DNA from: Angiostrongylus vasorum | Lineage: Eukaryota; Nematoda; Chromadorea; Rhabditida; Metastrongylidae | Direction: 5' to 3' | Assembly (NCBI GenBank): GCA_018806985.1 | Contig: JADANN010000364.1 | Span: 4,643,001 to 4,707,000 of the forward strand | DNA length: 64,000 nt | In this document: one piece after another, positions 10,363 to 23,200 of the stretch | Layout: each line of letters opens with the position of its first letter | Position numbering within the stretch: position 1 is the first letter of the stretch | Program-made: the position numbers and the translations under genes | The notes under the pieces: generated by a model | Database searches by the model: none | What the model saw: only the letters and a program-made list of their open reading frames with translations | What the model was told of the DNA's origin: nothing

Positions 10363-10862
10363 TACCTTTTATTTTTCTGCCTTCTATACTTTTTTATGGC
10401 AGGTTATGAAGCGAAATACAACCACAAGATTGCTGAGGTATTTGCGAAACTCCGGACCGCAGGTGTCTGCGGTGGGGAACGAACGCGCTATTGTCCTTTC
10501 CGGGGAGTAGCGCGTTCACCACCACACCATGAGGATCCTTCGTTTCGCCTGTCTCCCAGCTAGTTCTTATCGATGTGCCGTCAGCAATCACCCGTCACCA
10601 ATCAATCATTATGAATTCAACTACAGCCCCCAGCTTAACTAGGTTTAATGCCGATGTGGGCTCCCCAGATCAGTCCCGGTGACGGGGGATTGCTGACGGC
10701 ACAGATCGATAAAAAACTATCTGAGAGACAGGCGGAACGAAGGACGCGCATGGTGTGGTGGTGAACGCGTTACTCCCGGGAAAGGACAATAGCGCGTTCG
10801 TTCCTCACCGCAAACACCTGCGGTCCGGAGTTTTGTAAATATCTCAGCTATCTTGTAATGGA
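10363..10862. mobile_element. SINE1 inverted dimer with spacer
   Basis: The left arm (10385-10590) is a minus-orientation SINE1 and the right arm (about 10680-10855) a plus-orientation SINE1. Between them is about 100 bases that also occur at the 5' side of the SINE1 at 55080, including GGGTTCAATGCC-like sequence. The T-rich left end CCTTTTATTTTTCTGCC matches the ends of the other copies. Confidence 0.7.
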
Positions 10863-11282
10863 GTGAATTCAAGAAATGCTACACTCTACCTGATGAAAAA
10901 GTCAGTTGAGTATCCAAATGTGCACGTGTTTTGCCATATATTGCTTAGCTTGGAAGGCCACCTCTGTAATGTAGTTGGTGCAGAGAAATCACTCCCAGTT
11001 CCGGATGCAGCGTGTATTGAATCAAATTATGACCACCATTTTTCACTTCAAATTTTAAGCTTTATTTCGCCTTCAACAATTCTCTAACAAATCGAAAACA
11101 TTGTAATGAAGTCAACGAATTATTGCTTGGGCACATTTTTTGCATTTCAATACTACAAGCGAAGAGATCAGATGAGTGTTTTGGCTAAAAGAGCAATCAA
11201 CAACAACAAATACTGGATTGGGAGATCGGAGTTTTCTTCACATAATCAACTATTTCTCAATTTTGTAGACCATATATTTTGA
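10863..11282. other. 3' flank of the P450 gene
   Basis: The only signal seen is a minus-strand AATAAA at 11066-11061, about 217 bases past the P450 stop codon. It could be its polyadenylation signal. No other gene is apparent. Confidence 0.35.
11061..11066 (-). terminator. Candidate poly(A) signal of the P450 gene
   Basis: AATAAA on the minus strand, about 217 bases past the P450 stop at 11283. Position and sequence fit, but no cleavage site can be shown. Confidence 0.3.
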
Positions 11283-14200
11283 TTAGACATCTAATGACCT
11301 TCGTGGAATCACAGTGCACCGGTATTTTCTAGGAACATTCGTCATTCCTTCACTTCGCTCCAATGACGGCAACGGTTCTCCTTCTGTAAAAGGGCTGGTA
11401 TTAGCTTATTCATAATTTCCTTTTCTCCTTTTTTTTAAATTTGCCGGACTATATCGTCTTCTGTCAACAAACAACCCAGTCTAATCCAGTAATGAGTTAA
11501 AATAATCGAGTTCTAATGTTCTGTAATCGCAGAATGTTCACCTTTCCCAACTACAGAAATGTGATATTCTTGATTGCCTTACCTATCGGTCGAAATTCGT
11601 ACTTCTGCAACAGAGTGGTGAAGACAAGAAAGAGTTCATATCGCGCCAGGTTTTCGCCGAGACATGTCCTCTTGCCCATTCCAAAAGGATTCATTTCTGG
11701 CTTCTTTTTGTAATAGCCGTTCTCATCAAGGAATCTGAAGTTTTCACTGACAAGATCTATCAACTAATTTCTGTTTCTTTTAAGCTTTTTAGTGAAGGAT
11801 AGAAAAAGTAGTTGAAACTCATCTTTTTTAGTGTTTTCTTTTTGTCACATAACGCGTCCTTGGTACTTTTCCACTTGTTCGATAGCTTACCTAATGCAGA
11901 TGCCCATGTTAAGCTAGCTAATACTTGCATTGTTGGATACTTGGATGTATATTATCTCCACTTTTTTTGGAGTTTTCTTCCCTTACCCATTGCAGTTACC
12001 TGAAGTCTCGAGGGTATCCTAGCCAAAGTCTGCTCTGGGCTAGGTGAAACTTGAAGAAGTTTAATAACTTCCGAAGGAAATTTTCACTGGACGAATTCAC
12101 TTTGCAGAGAGAGTGTAGCTGCCGAAAGCAGTATCTACCACAGAAACTAATTCCGGGTATTCAATTTATCGGTACAGACATTCCTTCCTTCCTTCATTCA
12201 GCAGATCGTACTTAAGCCAAGTCATTGAAAACTGGGATACCCATCCATTTATAGAAGGACCATTATTGGCATGAGCGAGCAAGCTAAGCTTATAGATAGA
12301 TTATCCAACGACGGTTATTCTTCTGCGGACGCAAAAGTGCTATGTATTTTTAATTATTTACGAAGAAAAAACTCTTTTGGACGAGTTCATTTTATGGTCG
12401 ACGAAAGATCGGTGATAAAGAAAGCGTGTACCGGAGAGTATTTTGAATTGAACAGAGCCGTTTCTTTTGTACTTCTACGCTGAAGTTCTATACTTAGGGA
12501 CATTTCAGCCTATGAAAAGATAGTGAGGAATTCAAAGGACTTGTTTAGGTGAATGGCGGTGCAGTTGTATGCTGTCACCAAACGTGTTGTCTCTCAAAAC
12601 CCTACTCTTTTCCTGTTTTTCTACATCGCTGTTTTTCTATGTAGTGTTTGTTTCCAACAATAATTTTTTTCGGCTGTAGACTTTTACTATTGGTCCCTTC
12701 TTTCCTTCGCAATGAGAATCACAGCATGAGAAGTACATTTTCCACGGCGTAATCTCACGCCTTCGAATAGAGTTGAATTCCTATCTATCGCTTATATGGT
12801 ATATAGTGAGGGAAGTCGCTTATCTTTAAATGACACGAGAGATTTCTCATTGCGTGTGTATTTTCCAGACCAGCATATTGTTTTTCAATTCCTATCGATA
12901 AGTTGGAGTAGTGCTCTGATCTTATATAATGTCAATCATATCTATCACACATTGCCTTGTCAGCAAAATGTAGATGAATCAACAAGTTTTCAAATCTGTC
13001 TCTCATCACAATAGAAGTGCAATAGGTTGAGTTGCAGGGGCCGGATTGAAACTTCGGTAACCTCTCAACTGTGGTATTCTAACAATTCTCGCCTTCTAAG
13101 GCATGCGGCGATGTTGTTAACCAAATGCCAGTAATCGATCTGTAGCTCATCGGTTTCATGGACTGAAGCAGCAAAAATCGTCTGTCAACATCATTTTGAC
13201 CTTTATCGAAGATCTACTGTCATCATTGTAATTGTCACTATGCTCATCCTCCAGTTCCATTCATTTACACTCTTCCACGTGTAGGATAATAGGTTCTGTA
13301 TTATCCTCCGCATTACCAGTCCCAGTACACTTCATTTAATACAAGCTTAGTACGCTCTCTCCTATTTTTTAAGCCTGTCAAGTTCTTAACTCCTCAAGTC
13401 CTTTAGTCACAGAAAAATTATCGCCTATTATCGAAAGGAATTCGGTTTTCTACGCTGCCTTCCAACGATCGGTCTGCTTTTTCATTTCTACTCCTGTAGT
13501 TTTATATTCGCTCTAATACCGTGACTAAGCTCATAGGACGATTAATGGAAGAAATCGACATCGCTGACACGAAGCTTCCTTCCGATCCGCAAGGGCTACC
13601 GATTGCTTGTGGTGGAGACCTAGAAACAGCCTAGCGAGCTTACATCAGGACTCTGAAGAAGAACAGATTGCCCAACCAGCGATTAAGCAGACTGCTCCAC
13701 ACACAGGGCGTTTCTCAGATGGTGAGAGAACCGGTAAGAGTCACGAACTACACAGGGCAACACTGGAACCGGATAAAGTGAACATGCGAACAACACGTCA
13801 TGATAGCTATTTCTTATTTTGCACGTATAATACCAAGATAGTCCACTTAGACGCCGATCTTCAATCTTTTTTCAGGCAGTAAGTCGTATCAAATTCCATG
13901 TGGTCGCCTTATAAGAGACGAAAACAAGACCGGAATTCATCAATTAAATGATGAAATCCTTGTTATTCTGAGAGGAATGCTCCTGTCATGAAACAGGCTT
14001 TGTCGTCAACGCATTCCCATGCTGTCGCTCCATACATCATTTCCATACATTCTTTCTCTTCGCCGGGCCATCCTACGTCTTCATCCACGCGCCATAAGGA
14101 GGTCGGAGTCACAATTCTACTAAACGATCGATAGACCGGAAATACCAGAGCTAAATTCGTTTTGTTAACAATGGAATGAAGTAATTCGCAGCGACATGTC

Positions 14201-17200
14201 CAATAAATTTGTTGTAGGACTTAAATGCCAGAATAAGAAGTGGTGATGACAGTGGCGTGAATGCAAGATCGGGAGATTCCTGTACATATTGCACCTCTTC
14301 CACGGAAATTAATTCTTTTTGAAGAAGAGCGCCGCTGGACGTTTGAGTCATCTAACGGTATGAATGACCCATACGGAAGTCGATCACATCCTCACAAGCG
14401 GAGCATGGTGCCTGTTTGAGACTTTTATTTAATCGTAATTATGTGCTACGTGGAGTTACTGTATTTTTTGTGCGAACATGGTATCAAACTGTGAGCTGGA
14501 AAACAGTTTTTGTTATTGCGCCGGAATAAAAAAGCAAATTTTATATCACGAGAACATTCTTTACGAAATTGTCTCCTTGTATGGCCGGCAGAAAGAGGAA
14601 AACTCGGCTGTGGACCACGACCTGGTTTTCAAAAAATATGAAACTTATACCGCACTCTCTTCAAGTCCTCAGAGAAGATGTTTAGATCATATCTCTATCA
14701 CCAGTAAGGAATTACTCAGAAGGAGCATGAAAGTCAAGTTTGATCTGTAGCAACACACCATACACGGCTGATAATAAATTCTGGCTGTAAAAGGTTTTTT
14801 ACAAAAGTATTTGCGTTGGTACAGGTAGAAGGACCCCCCTGGAAGCGGATCGAAAATGATCTATTTTTAAGAAGTGTGATCGGGAATTGTCCGAATGTAA
14901 TGTTCCACTATCATCTCTGTTAACACAAGATGAGATTGCCACAACTTCATGCCATGATTTGGAATTAAATACAAAAAAAGACCTATACCAATCCTTTTCA
15001 TTCCATAATCTCCTATTAAACTCCGAAACCCTGCTGTAAAGAAAGCCGCTCAGAATCATTTTCCCTGAACTCCGAGTTGCGATAGAAAATATGAAGGGAG
15101 TAGCTTTAAGAAGTAATAATATTAGAGCCGACTTCCTTCGAGCTGGAGGCCATAAATTACATATCCTTTTCACAAACCAAATGACGTCTCACCTTCAGAA
15201 GGAGAAGATCCAGTTCAGTGGAGAACGTAGCGCACGGTCATCACACCTGAGACGGGTGACCGAATGAATCTTCGTAGTCCAATATGCTTGTTGAGTGTTC
15301 TCCACAAGCTGTTTGCGAGCAATATCCTAATGCGCATATCGAGGACTTTGGATGAAGCATAACCAGTCAAGAAAGCAGGATTCCAAGAGGAACTCTGCTT
15401 CCTCACCTTTATTCAAGCCACAATCCTGAGTCGTAAAAGTCTGTTTGGAGTACTATCTGTCTCTTGTCCAAACTTCTGTCTAGTACGATAAAGTGTTTGA
15501 CATCGTCGAAACGAGTGCTTTCCTATCGGCGCTCGCCGACCAAAGAGTGGTGCATCTGTTGTTTACAGAGGAGCTCTAACTGGCTGCTATCGTAACTGCT
15601 GTTCAAAAAATACAGCTTTACCTTCGACCTCTTACCATATTAATAGAAAAAAGGCGTTCGACAAAACAATAACAAGCTTATTAAGGCGGAAACAAGGATA
15701 GAGCTGTGCACAATCGGAAGAAAGCTAGCTCTAAAGAACCAACGTTGCGTTGGTGAACAAATCGAACTACGGTTCTCTCATTACAGAGATTACCTCATAG
15801 GTATACAATGGTGGTTCAGTTGACATGGAAAATAATATGAAGGATGAATCACACAGAAGAAGCGATGTGTCACGAGCAACGTTAAACCACCACCGCAGAG
15901 AACGATGTAACCAATTAAGTGCGGGGCTTTGCGGCTAATAAATCACCCACGTCGAAAATTCTCCGCGAGCGCTTCGACGATGTCTAGTGAGATACTACTG
16001 GTACAAATGGCACGTTGACGGACTTCACAGTTCAGATTTTCGGAAGTTATCCTATTTTCGAGATTCGAGATACTAAGAATTCAAAGCGAAACTTAGATGT
16101 GCCATCCATCTAATGAAGAAGATTGGCGAGATACGGACGAAAATAACAATGGGTTGAACTCTAAAGGAGGCAAGTCTTCACTAGTGCGATTACCTACAAA
16201 ATGAGCGTGCGTGTCTGCGGCTGAATTCACTAAGCTGTTTTTGCAGCTGCAAGTGCCTTATAAGTCATAAGATGATAATCGCACTTGTCGAATTACTCTA
16301 AGCAATCCATAACCATGAACTACGATTGCGAAGGAAAGAAGCAAACGGAAAATGCGCTTACGTTCGCACTACCTATAACGACGGACCGTGTGTGGTTACC
16401 ATTTCGAATATGGGGGGTATAAAAAATACTGAGATGGATTGAACATAAGTTTGAAAACACTTTCAAATGTTAACAGAAATGTAGTTGGATGGTAACCCAT
16501 TATGTTATATGATAAATGCTATAATGTATGCCTCTAGAGCGTTAGAGAAAATTCTCCTCCATGAGTTTGTTAAGCTTCTAATTCTTCAATTCAGTCACTC
16601 AAAAAATTGAGCATCGGGCGTCATGCATTACTATGTTGTAAGATGTAGTACAATATAAATATAAACCGGTGTAATATAGGGTTCAGAAAAGCGATATGTC
16701 GATGAAGCCTGCTATGGCATTAACAAAGCCAGTGCGAATGTACAACATTTCCATTTTTGAAGAGCAATTCTCTTGTTCGACATGACATTCTTTGCGTAAG
16801 GCCAACTTACATCCACTTTTCTTACTTGTTAACTACTTGACTTCTCTTCAATTTTCAATTCACGTCTTGGTCAAACTCAACGATGTATTTAGTTTACCGA
16901 CAACGCATTGCAGTTGTAATTAATGTCATTTCATATCCGACTCGTTATAGTACAAGTTTTCCATGTTGTCTATTAAGTTACAAGAACTTTCTCCTACCAG
17001 CTCTCCTCATTGAGGCAATGGAACATTTCCTTTCAAAAAAAAATCTCATATCTCAATACCTTTCCGGTCTGAATTTTTCTGGCTCCGGAAAATAACGTGT
17101 GTCGTAGTACACCGTTCCGTACTGTGGTAAAACCACCGTGCCTTTCGTTAAGAAAAATCCCATTATCTCAACGTCTTCTATCGTTCTAAAATAAAACATT

Positions 17201-20200
17201 AACAACATAAAACATTATCCTGTAAAAAAGGTTGCTCATTTTAAAAAATCTGTCGATCAGTACTGATATTTGAAGCCATGTCGAGTTGGGACATTGTCAG
17301 CGCTCAAAACGCTACTTTCAACATTAAAGCACTACATTTTTTTATCATGCTGAACATCTTAGCGAAAGAACCTGTGAGGTATGGCCCAAGGTAGCACATT
17401 GACGACTCGTTGCACCTCTGTAATAGTGGCTTCAACGTACGGTAGTTGCTTTCGACGAGCATAGCACGGTTGTTCGCTACCGAACACCTGCATCGAATAT
17501 CTTAAGTGAAATGGCTACACTTCTAATGTTTTGAGACGTTTTGAAATATCCCAATTACTTTGACATCTTTTCTCTGGGAAGATTCTGGTTCGTCTTACCT
17601 TGAATATTTCTTCGTAGCATTTTTCTTGAACGTCAGGGTAATAGAGCAAGTAGGCCAGTGCCCATCTCAATGTTGTAACGGTTGTTTCCATGCCGCCAGT
17701 CCAAAGGTCTCCGGAAGCCAAAGCCAAAGTGAAAATACTGAACTCAAATCTGTTTCGATAGGTTAAGGAGATACTAAAGCTGAAAAATTTAGGAACTTTT
17801 CATAGGGATAAAAAAAAACATAATTTCTATAGAAATCGGGGGAAAAAAACTACGCTCTGTTTATCATGGAGGATCCAAGACCAATCGGTGACTTTTCAAA
17901 TCCCTTGCAAATTAAGGAAAGGAAGTAATTTAAAGTTAAAAAGAAAAATCAGGAGGAATTAATCGATGACGTGAAACCCAATTTGGCACACGAGCAGAAC
18001 ACGGCATGTTAAAATCCGCGTTTAAGAAATGCACCTGGTACTAGTTTCTGGTGCTCCAGTACACCTTGTCCTAGTATTACTAATTCAACAAAAGATAGCT
18101 GGATATTGCTCCATTCTTCGAATGAAAAGTGCTGAGTTTTCACCCTACGTCAAGCTGTTGTTTACGTCGACATATCGTTTCTTTGCGAAGGCATATGTTA
18201 ACAGAGCAAGTTAGTCTTGCAAGTTGTCGTTCAGCATAAATCTCACCAACTTACTTAAAATGAGGATTATCTTTTTGTACAGCCATCTCTCTTAGGTAGG
18301 CCTCTATGAAATCTCGGGGCTCTCCATCCATTTCTAAATGCTGCTCGTGCTCACGTATCGCATTTAAAAAGTACCTAAAACATGTATCTATGATAACTTC
18401 TTCATTGCTTTTGTACTCTAACTTCAAGAATAAGGTGAAAAAAAACAGGACGGTGGAAGAGCTGTATCAAGCAGATTACGAGAACACAATAATCCATCCA
18501 GTATTGATTTTAAAAGTATATTTAATGAACTAATACTTCGTTGTATTTAGAGCACCGCTCAAAATTGCTACAAAGCGCTATTGTGGCTATCGTCTTCTTT
18601 AACACCGCGATAATTCGAGTAGAGTGTCCAGAGTTACTACTAACGATGTGTCGCGTTCATAGTCGCGTCTTTGCTAATCGAGTGGAATAGAACACCGAAT
18701 GAACAAAGTAACAGTGCTTAGGAATGTCCTTGTATATACGACGATTCTTGAGGTTCCAGTGAGGTTTGATATCTCAAGAAATAATTGCTGAAGACACTAG
18801 GCTCAAACCATTGTTGTTCTGAAGAAGGCGATTACGCCAAAACGTTCACCAAAACAAAGTTTTTTTAGTCATCCCGTGTTACTTTCTCAGTACGACAAGG
18901 TATTTATTACACTGTCCAAGGCTAAATGAAAATCGGCATTGAAAATATGATAGCTATCATTCTAGAGTATTAGTAGTATCATGTGGAATATCACAAGCAA
19001 TGAACTGCACTAAAAAGGAGCCGCTATTCACGTTTCTACAAACGCTAGAACAGGGATTTTTTTTGAAGATTTATCTCTGGAGATTAGTCGTATGACAAAT
19101 GCGAAGATGTCACCTTTGAAGTGCAAATCCATTTTCCCTATATCTCCTCAAAGCCGGAATTGGAAGACAGGCCAGCACTGGATACGCATTGACGAGTTGG
19201 ACTGACTTCGAAGCAACCTGACCGTTATTCTTCTAATTACAAAAAAAAACACGAAAAAATCCAGATTGGGGACTTACGTCGGACAGCACGGCATCGATGA
19301 GGGTTTTTGAACATGCGAAATTGAGGATCACCAAATTTGTGCCATTTTCCGAGAACAAAGTCCTGGATAATGTTCGCTACGCAGAGTGAGATTGGTTCTT
19401 CCATATCCAACTTGATTTGCTTCAAAGATTTTCTTCAAATCCAGCTCTAACTGTGCACACAGTTCGAGGGCAAACCTGTTTCCCATATAGTTTTGCATCA
19501 ATGTGACCAATCATATAATCGATGTGATGTGTTATTTTCTCTTCCATTTGTATTCGGCCAAGACCGAAATTCCTTAATATTGAAGGGTAACTATAGATCT
19601 CCGTAATAAGCTATGTCAGAGTAATGAACCTGAATATCTTATGAGCAAACTCCCGGATTTGTTCCCATCTCTCGCCTTCACAAAGAATGATTCCATCTCC
19701 ATGAACTGAGTCCTTTGTGAACATTGACCATATGTACCCAGAAGGGCGGCCAGCAAAAGCAGCTCCTAAGAATAAGGCATGAAATGTGTGGTTGTAAACA
19801 ACTTAGCTTATGCATCTACGACACATGTACTTCGGTGCACGAGAAGGGCGTAGCGCCAGCAGTTAAAAGTGCTACATGATGCTCATTGTCTTTGATTCAT
19901 CATCGCGGTGTGAGCTAACTAATGCCCCGTACATCTTTTTTTTATTTTATTCTATAAAAGAAAATTTTATTTCTATTCTATACGACCCGCTTTCACGTCT
20001 ACTGTGAGGGTCCCAGCACTTCTCACTTTCAATTCGTTTCCTTGCATCCGTCATCCACAAAGGTCTTCCAACTTTTTGCGCTTGGCTTTAGTTGCTGTTT
20101 GGGGATTTTAATTTCATCTTGAATATCATAGAATGCTGGTCGAGTCGATTCTCCCTGGAGTCCTGAGATAGCCGTGCTCCGTGCTGGAACGTCCCCAATT

Positions 20201-23200
20201 GATCGTGAGAGATTTTCTCTGGGCAAGTCCGACACCAATTTCGCGACCCCGGAAGGGGGGAGGGGTTATGACAGGCTTGGTGAGCCTGGAGTGGGATCGA
20301 ACCAGCAGCGTGTTCGTGATGGTGGGCAACATTACCACTTTCCTATCCGTCTCATCTCATATATCTAATATTAGAAAATTGAAACTAAACTTGTCCGGGA
20401 CTCAGTGTATGCATTCAGTCATTTCCATGTTCCTTAGCGGAGTCATATGTAAGAGCATCACTAATGAACAGATCAAAGACGAAAGTTTTAAACTTTTTAT
20501 CCTATGCGACATGCGCTAATCATTGGGTAGACACCTTAATTCTGGTAAACTATGTTAGATCTTGGTATTCCTTATTCCTATAGTCTGTGCTAATGTTTAG
20601 TAATGAATTCATTTCTGATGTCTGATTCAATGTAGTGGTACAGCTATGCTTACCTAGGATAGGAAGTCAGACTGATGGACGACATAGATCAAGAACTAGG
20701 CAGGAAGAAACGAGCGCCTTGCGTAAAATATCATAGTAAGCACGAAGATGACGAAGATCACCCAGACCTACGCCCACGTTACTGGCTCTACGATTCTATC
20801 TATCTTAATAAACGCTTCAAAGGCCTAGATGGTACAGAAGCACGACGACAGATCACTCAGCGTTATAGTGATAGTAATGCTAGAGTACACGGGTTCCACA
20901 CAAGTAACTGATTACTCGCATTTCCTACCTAAATCGGTGATCAACGATCAAAAGCGTTGTTGCCTACCTCAAGGTGGAAAAAATAGGAAGCGTCAAACAC
21001 GTGATGCATCACGACGATAACTATTATACAAAAATTTATTGATGTTTGAGTCGAGTTGTAGGCCTAGGAAACAACGGGGAGATTTCCGACCAGATAGGCA
21101 GACTTCGTCACGAGACTGTCATGGAAGAAGGTTATGACGATCTTACGAGCCACACTGAACCTACTAAGCAGTTCTGTCATGCGAAAAAGACCAATGGAAC
21201 TTTTATTAGCTTCCACTCGAATCACTAAAAGGCCAACGAAAAAAACATAGGAGGTGATACTGAGATAGGAGATATGATGGTGTTCTTGGAATCGAAGTCA
21301 CAAAAAAGCCTGTAGATTAGCTGTTAGGAAACATAAAAGCGGTTCCACTATTGCTCATGGAAAAGTTAGGCAAACCATGTGTTATCACTTTCAAAAAAGA
21401 CTTCATTGCCCGAACCCGGAAGTACACCATATAGGGCAACTTTTAAAAACGGGCAAGGATTACTAAACATCATTACAAACAAGTTGCTTATAATTTTGTG
21501 GAGAGGCGTATTGTAGTTTGTGAGACAAAGCAGTGCGCTCATTAGCGAGCAGCACATGATGTGTTTACCGCTGATAGTTTTATAAAAGGGCACGATCATA
21601 GATAATCAGCGCGAAGCCTCTAATTGAAATGTATGATATGTTCTTGCCGGTCTCGAGTATTAGTGGCAAGCACGGTGCTCGACGAGATGGGAGAAAAAGT
21701 TTTTTTAATTTTTTGAGTGTCATTTTATTGTTCAAGAACGATCCACCCGAGTATTAACGAAATGAGCTGCAAGACCAGTGTGGTACTATAGTTTTGCACT
21801 ATTTGCGAAAGTCTGTGAGCTAGTTCGATGTGAGATGTGACTTGTTGTTTGTCTTGATAATTTGTGCTCTGTCGAATTAGTCAAAGAAGGTTCAATTAAA
21901 CTCCAACCAGCTGTAGTGACATTATCAAGGACAAATCTGTCGATCGAATAGTTTCACTGGTGCTGGGAGGACTTTATGTGCGCGGTATCAACAACTTCAT
22001 CTTTGACCACTTTCTTCAATGTTTCAACGAATCAGCTGCTATCTATTGCAAAGTTGGAATTGGAACAGGTAAAGGTGAATCTGGAGCCGTTCGCAGCAAG
22101 AGAACACCCTGCAGAGGAATCTATAGCGTAAGTAGAAATATAATTTCAATCGAAGAGCTTTCCTTGCAAAACTCAACGTTTCTCTGCGTAATTAGAAAAG
22201 GTAACACTATTGCTGTTTTTGGGGAGAAATCTGCCGTTGTTTAAACGAGTAAGGCGAAAAAAATACCGAGGTAGGATTCATCAAGTTATAATCACACAGA
22301 GTCCTACACTCCTTGCTAGAAACTGGTAGTCATTACAGGGTTGGTCAGCAATCAACTAGTCCAAAAATATCAAGGAACACGAGTCCATCAAACATCGGCC
22401 TTCACTAACCTTGACTGAATAAGACCACACGAATACTGATGAGCTTTGAAAAAACGGAACTCTGTAGAAAAGTATCGAAAAAAAAGTTGAAAAAGAAAGG
22501 ATGACAGTTCTGACCCATAGTATTTTCTATGACTTCCTTATTTAACAAATAACGTCCTAATGCATCTAATTCGATGCACTTGCCGAAAAAAAACAACTGC
22601 CTTTAAGTTTAGACAAATATATCTCGGTTAATAATGAATTTTGCTAGCATAGACAATAACCAATAGATCTGCTAATATTTATCTATAAGGTGCAGGTACT
22701 AACATTCTACCAAGATTAAATTCTGATCCTCTGAAGCTCACAAAACCTCGAGATTCGTTATTCGAGCTACAGAGCAATTTGACGGTATTTCACCCATTCA
22801 GGACACGATAATCATTCACAGTGTATCGCTGGTGTTTTTGGTTGCCATAGTTGCGCTAGAAATTTTAAAAACTTAAATTTTGCCCCAGATTTGTTCAGAA
22901 ACCTGATTCAAGACAGAATTCAATAGCGTATGTTGCGTGTTAAAATAACTTTCAGGTGCCCTGGTTGTTTTAGATGAATAGTAGAAACGAATCTTAAAAC
23001 TATCTCTTAACTAACATTGCGACCAGGACACGATGGCTTTCTCATTTCACGCAGTATTATTTACATAATCAGGCGGATAATGTGATCGATAACGAATCTT
23101 CTGCTGTGTGACCTCAGCAACATCAAAGTGGAACACATGGAGAACTTTCCACTACTGCTAATCCATCCATTTTCTTAACCATAATCTGTGATGATACTAC

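Noticed and set aside
12271..12483. 70-codon plus frame in P450 intron 11
   Set aside because: No splice partners, family features or conservation that I can see.
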